The notes under the pieces were generated by a model. That model was given only the letters and a program-made list of their open reading frames with translations, ran no database searches and had not been told where the DNA came from. 5,887 nucleotides of DNA from Leptobacterium sp964389205 (GTDB taxonomy: Bacteria; Bacteroidota; Bacteroidia; Flavobacteriales; Flavobacteriaceae). Below are positions 1 to 5,887 of this stretch, piece after piece. Position 1 is the stretch's first letter. Each line of letters starts with the position of its first letter. Position numbers and translations under genes: made by a program. The stretch spans positions 1-5,887 of the forward strand of contig CAYMDH010000101.1 of assembly GCA_964389205.1 (NCBI GenBank). The letters are read 5' to 3'.

Positions 1-76
1 AATCTATTAAAACTAATCAACTCGCTTTTTATTAATCGAACTCAGGTTAATAGGTGCTTTTTTTGGAGCATATTCT
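1..76 (+). other. Out-of-frame 5' coding of adaptor membrane anchor
   Basis: In the adaptor's frame, bases 17-76 have no stop and encode a hydrophobic stretch (LLIELRLIGAFFGAYSL) that runs directly into the readable adaptor, as expected for the N-terminal membrane anchor of an RND adaptor. That frame contains no ATG, GTG or TTG before base 77 and has stops at 8-10 and 14-16. The frame one base earlier is open from base 1 and reads NLLKLINSLF up to the T run at 26-30. Removing one T from that run would join the two frames into one continuous hydrophobic segment. The natural start would then lie left of the window. This is inference: a sequencing or assembly error, a real mutation or a rare start codon are all possible. 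No promoter was confidently recognised here. Confidence 0.5.
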
Positions 77-1150
77 TTGATTAATAAAGATAAAAAAGCA
101 AGACCAAAACCACCTAAAACTGTAAAAACGGTTTTTGTAGATACCGTTCAAAATACAACAATACCTATTGTGATTTCTGCAAACGGAAACTTAAGAGCTT
201 TAAGAAGAGTAGAGCTTTATGCAGAAGTACAAGGAGTTTTAAGACAAGGAAATAAACTTTTTAAGCCTGGACAACATTATAGAAAAGGAGAAAATCTTAT
301 ACGGATAAATGCTTCTGAATATTATGCAACGGTACAATCTCAAAAAAGTAATCTATACAACTTAATTACTTCAATAATGCCAGATTTGCGTTTAGATTAC
401 CCAAATGCTTTTCCAAAATGGCAGGCATATCTCAATAATTTTGATATTGAAAAATCTATATCAAAACTTCCTGAATCTTCATCAGAACAGGAAAAGTACT
501 TTATAACAAGTAGAAACATTATCTCTAATTATTACAATGTTAAAAACTTAGAAGAACGTCTTTCGAAATATAATTTAAGAGCTCCTTTTTCAGGGGTTTT
601 AATAGAGTCGTTAGTAACAGAAGGAACATTGGTTAGAAATGGTCAAAAACTAGGAGAATTTATTGATACTTCTGTTTATGAATTAGAAGTAGCGATAAAT
701 AAATCATACAGTGATTTACTTAAAATAGGAGAAAGTGTGACACTCAATAACCTTGAGAAAACTAAGTTTTGGACAGGAAAAGTAAGTCGAATAAACGGAA
801 GTGTAGATCAGACAACACAAACAATAAGTGCTTACATAGAAGTAAAAGGGAATGACTTAAGAGAAGGAGTTTACCTAGAAGCTGATCTCAATGCCAGAAA
901 TGAAGAAAATGCCATTTTAATCTCAAGAAAATTACTGATAGATGAATCTCAGGTATTTATTGTGAAAGATTCAGTTTTAGACCTTATTCCTGTTAAACCA
1001 GTATATTTTTCAGATAAAGATGTTGTTATTAAGGGAGTTCCAAACAATACTTTGGTAGTTTCAAGAACAATTCCTGGAGCTTATGCAGGTATGTTGGTGA
1101 AAATATACGGAGATAAAAAAACGGTTTCTAAAACAACACCAAAAGAATGA
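77..1150 (+). CDS. RND efflux periplasmic adaptor (membrane fusion protein, HlyD/AcrA-like)
   Basis: This is the periplasmic adaptor that links an inner-membrane RND pump to a TolC-type outer-membrane channel. The readable product is 357 residues. A Lys/Pro-rich linker (about 4-16) is followed by a beta strand region and the first half of the lipoyl domain (about 46-78, AEVQGVL and KGENLIRINA). A helical insert spans about 80-160. The second lipoyl half is YNLRAPFSGVLIESLVTEGT (165-184). A beta-barrel domain covers about 200-272 and a membrane-proximal domain about 275-347. The TTG at 77 is the first possible start in this frame and has GGAG eight bases upstream. However, coding for a membrane anchor continues upstream in frame to base 17, so this TTG is probably not the true start and the protein as given lacks its anchor. 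The stop overlaps the permease start (ATGA), which indicates one operon. The adaptor assignment is firm; the substrate is unknown. Confidence 0.9.
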   Translation: MINKDKKARPKPPKTVKTVFVDTVQNTTIPIVISANGNLRALRRVELYAEVQGVLRQGNKLFKPGQHYRKGENLIRINASEYYATVQSQKSNLYNLITSIMPDLRLDYPNAFPKWQAYLNNFDIEKSISKLPESSSEQEKYFITSRNIISNYYNVKNLEERLSKYNLRAPFSGVLIESLVTEGTLVRNGQKLGEFIDTSVYELEVAINKSYSDLLKIGESVTLNNLEKTKFWTGKVSRINGSVDQTTQTISAYIEVKGNDLREGVYLEADLNARNEENAILISRKLLIDESQVFIVKDSVLDLIPVKPVYFSDKDVVIKGVPNNTLVVSRTIPGAYAGMLVKIYGDKKTVSKTTPKE

Positions 1151-4100
1151 GGAAAGTAATTAGTTATTTTATCAAATACCCTGTCGCTGTTAATGTAGTA
1201 ATTTTAGCATTTATTCTTTTTGGAGTTATAGGGATGCTATCTTTAAAATCTTCTTTTTTCCCGCTAATTGATTCAAAAACAATTACTATAAATGTAACCT
1301 ATCCAGGAGCATCTCCTCAAGAGATCGAAGAAGGAATTGTACTCAAAATTGAAGATAATTTAAAAGGATTAATAGGAATTGATCGAGTAACCTCTACTTC
1401 TAGAGAAAACTCAGGAGTGATTACTGTAGAAATAGAAAAGGGAGAAACTATAGATGTACTGCTTTCTGAAGTGAAAAATGCAGTAGATAGGGTTCCGTCA
1501 TTCCCTACAGGTATGGAGCCTCTAGTAGTTGCAAAACAAGAAAATGTTAGACAGACTATTACTTTTGCTGCAAATGGCGATGGAATTTCTTTAGCATCAT
1601 TAAAACAAATTACAAGACAAATAGAAAATGATTTACGAGCGATAGATGGAATTTCTCAGATCGATATTACAGGATATCCAGAAGAAGAAATAGAAATTTC
1701 AGTTAGAGAAAATGACCTCCTTGCATATAATCTTACGTTTCAAGATGTTGCACAAGCAGTAGCGCAAGCTAATATTTTAACAACAGGAGGTAATATTAAA
1801 ACTGAAGTAGAAGAGTATCTAATTCGGGCTAATAATAGATCGTATTACGGTGATGAATTAGACAATATTGTAGTTCGTGCAGATAATTCAGGAAAGGTCA
1901 TAAGACTTAAAGATGTAGCGCATGTTAGAGATCGATTTTCTGAAACTCCAAACGCTTCTTATTTTAATGGAAACCTAACAGTAAATACTTCTATAACAAG
2001 TACTAATTCTGAAGACCTTATTACGTCTGCAAAGAAGGTAAATGAATATGTGACTAATTTTAATGATAAGAATAATAATATCCGTTTGGATATAACAACA
2101 GATACTAGCATTAGACTCAGACAACGTACAGATCTTCTTATAAAAAATGCATGGCAAGGAATTCTATTAGTTTTGGTTTTCCTGTCACTTTTTCTAAATA
2201 CTCGTTTGGCATTTTGGGTAGCATTTGGATTGCCAATAGCCTTTTTAGGGATGTTTATGTTTGCTGCTCAATTTGATGTAACCATTAATATACTTTCTCT
2301 TTTTGGAATGATTATCGTTATTGGTATTTTGGTTGATGACGGTATTGTTATTGCAGAAAATATATATCAACATTATGAAAAAGGAAAAACGCCTGTTCGT
2401 GCAGCTATTGATGGTACTATAGAGGTAATTCCGCCTATTGTATCTGCTATTATTACTACCGTATTAGCATTTTCAACCTTTCTTTTTTTAGATAGTAGAA
2501 TTGGTGAGTTTTTTGGAGAGGTATCTACAGTAGTTATCTTGACCTTGGTTATTTCACTAGTAGAAGCATTAATTATATTGCCATCTCATTTAGCACATTC
2601 GAAAGCATTGAGAAGAGAATCTAAAGAAGAAATTGCTAATAAGAAAGGTATTGCGAAAATTTTTCAATCCTTACGAAAAATTAATGAACTAGGAGATTCT
2701 TTGATGGTTTATCTTAAAGATAAGGTATACAGTCCAATATTAGCATTTGTATTGCATCAAAAGTTCCTTTCCTTTTCTATTCTTGCTGCCTTATTAATTT
2801 TAACAGTAGGAACTATAGGAGGCGGTATTATAAGAACTACAATTTTCCCGAGCATAGCTAGTGATCAAATTTCTATTAATTTGACAATGCCGCAAGGGAC
2901 TAATGAAAAAACCACAGATTCTATTATTGCTGTTATAGAAAAGTCAATCTGGGAAATCAATGATGAATACACAGCTAAACAATCAGACAATAAACAAGTA
3001 GTTGAAAATGTAATCAGAAACATTGGGCCTGGTAGTTCAATTGCCTCTATTAGAGCAAACCTTTTACCGGGAGAGTTTCGTGATTTTTCTTCGCCAGAAA
3101 TTACCAATGCTATACGAGAAAAAGTAGGCGCTGTTTATGGTGTAGAGAGTTTAACTTTTGGTTCTGGTGGAAATTTTGGAGGAAGCCCAGTATCCGTGTC
3201 CTTGTTAGGTAATAATATAGCAGAACTCAAAGGAGCCAAGGCAGAGTTTAAAGAACGACTTAGTGAAAACCCTTTATTAAAAGACATTACAGATAATGAC
3301 CCGGCAGGAATAAAAGAAGTTAGAATTAAACTTAAAGAAAATGCATATATACTCGGGTTAAACCTTCAAAATGTAATGACTCAGGTGCGAAGCGGTTTTT
3401 TTGGTTTTCAGGCGCAACGTTTTCAAAGAGGGCAAGATGAAATTAGAGTATGGGTTCGTTATGATAGAGAAAACAGATCGTCTATTAATAATCTAGACGA
3501 AATACGTATAGTGATGCCTAATGGAAAAAGAATTCCTTTTTCTGAAATAGCAGATTACGATATAGAAAGAGGAGACGTAGCGATTAATCATTTAGATGGC
3601 CTTAGAGAAATACAAGTAAGTGCCGATTTAAAAAATCCAAATGAAAGTGCTACCGATATTTTGGCAGATATACGAAAGAATATTATGCCAGAAATTCAAT
3701 CAAAATACCCGACGATACAACCTTCGTATGAAGGTCAAAACAGAGAGGCAGGAAAATTAAGTAAATCTGCAGGTAAAGTAGCTCCAATTATTCTATTTTT
3801 AATTTATGCAACCATAGCTTTCACATTTAGATCTTTTAGTCAGCCACTATTTTTATTGCTGATGATTCCTTTTAGTTTAATAGGAGTAGCCTGGGGACAT
3901 TATTTCCATGGTTTTCCGATAAATGTCCTTTCGTATTTAGGAATCATTGCTTTAATAGGGATTATGGTAAATGACGGCTTGGTATTAATAGGAAAGTTCA
4001 ATAGCTTTTTAAAAGAAGGGATGAAATTTGATAAGGCGCTTTATGAAGCTGGGCGTTCAAGATTTAGAGCAATATTCCTTACTTCCATTACCACCATAGC

Positions 4101-4347
4101 TGGTTTGGCTCCACTCCTTTTAGAGAAAAGTAGGCAAGCACAGTTTTTAAAACCCATGGCAATTTCTATAGCTTATGGGATAGGAATTGCTACCATACTC
4201 ACACTTTTAATGCTACCTATACTATTATCTTTTAGTAATGTGGTTAAGGTGGTCGTAAAAAGAGCAATGACAGGAAGGAAAATTGAAAAAGAAGAAGTAG
4301 AACGTGCAATTAAAGAATTAAACGCAGAATCTGATGATTTACATTAA
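1147..4347 (+). CDS. RND-family efflux permease (AcrB/HAE1-like inner-membrane transporter)
   Basis: This is a proton-driven inner-membrane pump of 1066 residues, full length for the family (about 1030-1060). It shows the two-fold repeat: TM1 about 11-32, a first periplasmic loop about 33-334, TM2-6 about 335-480, TM7 about 540-560, a second periplasmic loop about 561-875, and TM8-12 about 876-1030. Family motifs include TYPGASPQEIEEGI (51-64) in the porter domain and GILVDDGIVIAENI (393-406) in TM4, whose D397/D398 match the AcrB proton-relay pair D407/D408. Others are QRFQRGQDEIRVWVRY (757-772) and TTIAGLAPLLLEKSRQAQF (982-1000). In TM10 the motif is GIMVNDGLVLIGKF (938-951), so Asn942/Asp943 lie where AcrB has Lys940/Asn941. 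A charged cytoplasmic tail follows from about 1034. The start overlaps the adaptor stop by 4 bp, and the end overlaps the channel gene by 14 bp. The substrate class (drug, bile salt, lipid, dye) cannot be read from the sequence; nothing points to a heavy-metal pump. Confidence 0.95.
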   Translation: MRKVISYFIKYPVAVNVVILAFILFGVIGMLSLKSSFFPLIDSKTITINVTYPGASPQEIEEGIVLKIEDNLKGLIGIDRVTSTSRENSGVITVEIEKGETIDVLLSEVKNAVDRVPSFPTGMEPLVVAKQENVRQTITFAANGDGISLASLKQITRQIENDLRAIDGISQIDITGYPEEEIEISVRENDLLAYNLTFQDVAQAVAQANILTTGGNIKTEVEEYLIRANNRSYYGDELDNIVVRADNSGKVIRLKDVAHVRDRFSETPNASYFNGNLTVNTSITSTNSEDLITSAKKVNEYVTNFNDKNNNIRLDITTDTSIRLRQRTDLLIKNAWQGILLVLVFLSLFLNTRLAFWVAFGLPIAFLGMFMFAAQFDVTINILSLFGMIIVIGILVDDGIVIAENIYQHYEKGKTPVRAAIDGTIEVIPPIVSAIITTVLAFSTFLFLDSRIGEFFGEVSTVVILTLVISLVEALIILPSHLAHSKALRRESKEEIANKKGIAKIFQSLRKINELGDSLMVYLKDKVYSPILAFVLHQKFLSFSILAALLILTVGTIGGGIIRTTIFPSIASDQISINLTMPQGTNEKTTDSIIAVIEKSIWEINDEYTAKQSDNKQVVENVIRNIGPGSSIASIRANLLPGEFRDFSSPEITNAIREKVGAVYGVESLTFGSGGNFGGSPVSVSLLGNNIAELKGAKAEFKERLSENPLLKDITDNDPAGIKEVRIKLKENAYILGLNLQNVMTQVRSGFFGFQAQRFQRGQDEIRVWVRYDRENRSSINNLDEIRIVMPNGKRIPFSEIADYDIERGDVAINHLDGLREIQVSADLKNPNESATDILADIRKNIMPEIQSKYPTIQPSYEGQNREAGKLSKSAGKVAPIILFLIYATIAFTFRSFSQPLFLLLMIPFSLIGVAWGHYFHGFPINVLSYLGIIALIGIMVNDGLVLIGKFNSFLKEGMKFDKALYEAGRSRFRAIFLTSITTIAGLAPLLLEKSRQAQFLKPMAISIAYGIGIATILTLLMLPILLSFSNVVKVVVKRAMTGRKIEKEEVERAIKELNAESDDLH

Positions 4348-5665
4348 AAAAATACTCTATATAGTAGTATTGTTTTCAGGATATATACATTCACAAGAAA
4401 TTTTAACTAAAGATCAAGCTACTCAAGAAGCATTGGCAAACAATTTAGGAATTAAAATTGCTAAAAACAGTGTGAATATTGCAGAAAATAATGCAGGCAT
4501 TTTAAATTCAGGATACTTACCTACAGTAGCAATTAACTCGGGCGCAAATTACAATCGTCAAGACAATGAAGCTCAATTATCTGAGCAAGCAGGAGGAGGG
4601 TCTAATTCAACGTCTGGAGTAGAGAGTAGAAGTTATAATGCCTCTGTAAACCTTAACTATACATTGTTTGATGGATTGGGAAGATATTATAATTATAAAA
4701 GCCTTAAAGAGCAATCTGACCTTTCTGAATTAGAAGCTCGAGAAACTATTGAAAATACTTTATTACAATTATTTTCTGTGTATTATGAAGTTGCCAGACA
4801 GACAGAAAACTTTGACAACCTTAAAGAGACGTTGAAAATATCTAAAGATCGTTTAAAGCGTACCAAATATCAATTTGAATATGGACAAAATACTCGATTG
4901 GATTTTTTAAATGCAGAGGTAGATGTTAATACAGATAGTATTAATGTTTTAAATGCCAGACAGACATTAAATAATACCAAGAGAGATTTAAACCTTATTT
5001 TAAACAGAGAACTCTCTATTAAATATGAAGTAGATACACTCGTTCAATTTGTACCTAATTTAATTATGGAAGACATTATTTTAAAAGCACAAGAAAATAA
5101 TGTAGTGTTACTTCAAATAGAAAAAGGATTGCGTATTAATGATTATAATTACAGAGCTACACGAGGAGGATATCTTCCTACAATAGGATTGAGTGGATCT
5201 TATGGGTGGAATGAAAATAATAACAATAACCCTTCTTCGTTTGTCAATCAAATTACCAATACCAATGTTTTTACAGCAGGAGTAACATTAAGCTGGAACT
5301 TATTTGATGGAGGAAGAACAATTACTTCTGTCAAAAATACAAAACTAACCTATGAAAATCAGGAACTACTTAAAAAGCAAACAGAAAAACAAGTAGAACG
5401 CGATATAAAAAACACATGGGAAACCTATAAAAATGCACTTTTTATATTTGATGCTCAAACAGAAAATGTCAGAACAAATAGGAATAATTTTAATCGTACA
5501 GAAGAGCGTTATAAATTAGGACAAGCAACTTCCATAGAGTTTAGACAAGCGCAATTAAATTTATTAAATGCAATAGTAGCCAAGAATCAGGCTAAATACA
5601 CAGCAAAACTAGCCGAGTTAGAAGTACTTCAAGTAAGTGGTGAGTTACTTAACACAGATTTTTAA
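4334..5665 (+). CDS. TolC-family outer-membrane efflux channel
   Basis: This is the outer-membrane and periplasmic-tunnel component of the efflux system, expected to act as a trimer. The product is 443 residues, normal for the family. The N-terminus is a Sec signal peptide: two lysines (5-6), a hydrophobic core (7-17) and a likely cleavage after IHS (18-20) before Gln21. There is no lipobox cysteine, so it is unlike OprM-type lipoproteins. The two-fold OEP repeat is plain: GYLPT occurs at 60-64 and 279-283, LFDG at 111-114 and 323-326, and the helix segments at 179-197 and 391-409 both carry a Y-x-x-G-Q pattern. An Asn-rich patch (293-299) falls in a predicted extracellular loop of the second beta region. 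The start at 4334 lies inside the permease's last codons and gives a complete signal peptide, which supports it. No Shine-Dalgarno site is evident, so translation probably depends on coupling to the permease. Confidence 0.94.
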   Translation: MIYIKKILYIVVLFSGYIHSQEILTKDQATQEALANNLGIKIAKNSVNIAENNAGILNSGYLPTVAINSGANYNRQDNEAQLSEQAGGGSNSTSGVESRSYNASVNLNYTLFDGLGRYYNYKSLKEQSDLSELEARETIENTLLQLFSVYYEVARQTENFDNLKETLKISKDRLKRTKYQFEYGQNTRLDFLNAEVDVNTDSINVLNARQTLNNTKRDLNLILNRELSIKYEVDTLVQFVPNLIMEDIILKAQENNVVLLQIEKGLRINDYNYRATRGGYLPTIGLSGSYGWNENNNNNPSSFVNQITNTNVFTAGVTLSWNLFDGGRTITSVKNTKLTYENQELLKKQTEKQVERDIKNTWETYKNALFIFDAQTENVRTNRNNFNRTEERYKLGQATSIEFRQAQLNLLNAIVAKNQAKYTAKLAELEVLQVSGELLNTDF

Positions 5666-5862
5666 TGTTAGAACATTTTTTTCAGTGTCCTTATTGTTGG
5701 GAAGAAATATCAATGCTATTAGATTCTTCAATTCGAGAACAAACCTATATTGAAGATTGTGAAACATGCTGTAATCCAATAGAAATAACTTCTGTTTTTG
5801 AAACTAACGAATTAATAGAATTTAATTCAAAGAAGGTAGTGTCCAAAAAACTGTGTAAATAG
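5665..5862 (+). CDS. CPXCG-motif cysteine-rich small protein (putative zinc ribbon)
   Basis: This is a 65-residue protein of the CPXCG cysteine-rich family, for which no biochemical function is known to me. It has CPYC (residues 8-11) followed by WEEIS, then DCETCCNPIE (31-40). The two Cys pairs (C8/C11 and C32/C35, with C36 next to the latter) are spaced as in a zinc ribbon, and the rest is acidic with a Lys-rich tail ending in an extra Cys64. There is no signal peptide or membrane segment, so it should be cytoplasmic. Its ATG shares one base with the channel's stop (TAATG), so it is probably translated by ribosomes that have just finished the channel gene. Zinc binding is inferred from cysteine spacing. 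The link with efflux is positional only, and this family also occurs in other contexts. Confidence 0.87.
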   Translation: MLEHFFQCPYCWEEISMLLDSSIREQTYIEDCETCCNPIEITSVFETNELIEFNSKKVVSKKLCK

Positions 5863-5871
5863 AAAACAAGG

Positions 5872-5887
5872 CGGGTTTTAAAACCCG
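5872..5887. terminator. Perfect palindrome after the operon, possible terminator stem (cut by window end)
   Basis: CGGGTTTTAAAACCCG is a perfect 16-bp inverted repeat starting 10 bases after the last stop codon. As RNA it could form a stem CGGGTT/AACCCG with a TTAA loop. The two G bases just before it (5870-5871) could lengthen the stem if CC follows beyond the window. The position suits a Rho-independent terminator, but any downstream U tract lies outside the window, so the call is tentative. A protein-binding palindrome is the alternative. Confidence 0.5.

Noticed and set aside
71..79. TATTCTTTG resembling the Bacteroidota -7 promoter element (TAnnTTTG)
   Set aside because: The spacing is one base too long, no matching -33 element was seen, and the stretch reads as adaptor coding, so it is probably a coincidence of AT-rich sequence.
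1975..2157. Minus-strand open frame of 60 codons inside the permease gene
   Set aside because: It lies wholly antisense to well-supported permease coding, its product is Ile/Cys-rich with no recognisable domain, and it looks like a shadow of the real gene.
2865..3107. Minus-strand open frame of 80 codons inside the permease gene
   Set aside because: It is antisense to the conserved second periplasmic loop of the permease and shows no family motif or independent start context; a chance open frame.
5210..5232. AAT/AAC-rich low-complexity tract in the TolC-family gene
   Set aside because: It encodes a short Asn-rich patch in a predicted surface loop, is not a clean tandem repeat, and is common in AT-rich flavobacterial genes.
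4505..5330. Repeated GYLPT and LFDG segments as a possible recent duplication
   Set aside because: These are the ancient two-fold repeat of the TolC/OEP family; the DNA between copies is strongly diverged.

Overview
The window is a compact, AT-rich stretch coding on the + strand. It carries a tripartite RND-type efflux system followed by a small cysteine-rich zinc-ribbon protein. The protein sequences resemble Bacteroidota homologs, most likely a marine or environmental Flavobacteriaceae member. The grounds are the Asn/Lys/Ile-rich low-GC coding, the sequence flavour of the adaptor and permease, the lack of Shine-Dalgarno sites at the internal gene starts, and a CPXCG-type small protein of the kind common in that phylum. 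The assignment rests on recognition by eye, not on a search.

Layout: bases 1-76 hold the apparent N-terminal membrane-anchor coding of the adaptor, but it is not readable in one frame back to a start codon. Then come the periplasmic adaptor (77-1150, probably 5'-incomplete as readable), the RND inner-membrane permease (1147-4347), the TolC-family outer-membrane channel (4334-5665) and the CPXCG cysteine-rich protein (5665-5862). A perfect 16-bp palindrome (5872-5887) sits at the window's right edge and may be part of a transcription terminator. All four genes overlap their neighbours (4, 14 and 1 bp), so they almost certainly form one transcript with translational coupling. There is no gene-free stretch over 300 bases, and no RNA gene, mobile element or CRISPR array was seen.

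How the parts work together: the permease uses the proton gradient to take substrates from the periplasm or inner membrane, the adaptor bridges it to the TolC-like trimer, and the substrate leaves across the outer membrane. The substrate cannot be read from the sequence. The role of the last small protein is unknown.

This is largely a recognisable, ordinary efflux operon. The points most worth checking are the apparent frame disruption in the adaptor's anchor, the tight coupling of the CPXCG gene to the pump, and the Asn/Asp pair in TM10 of the permease where AcrB has its key lysine.
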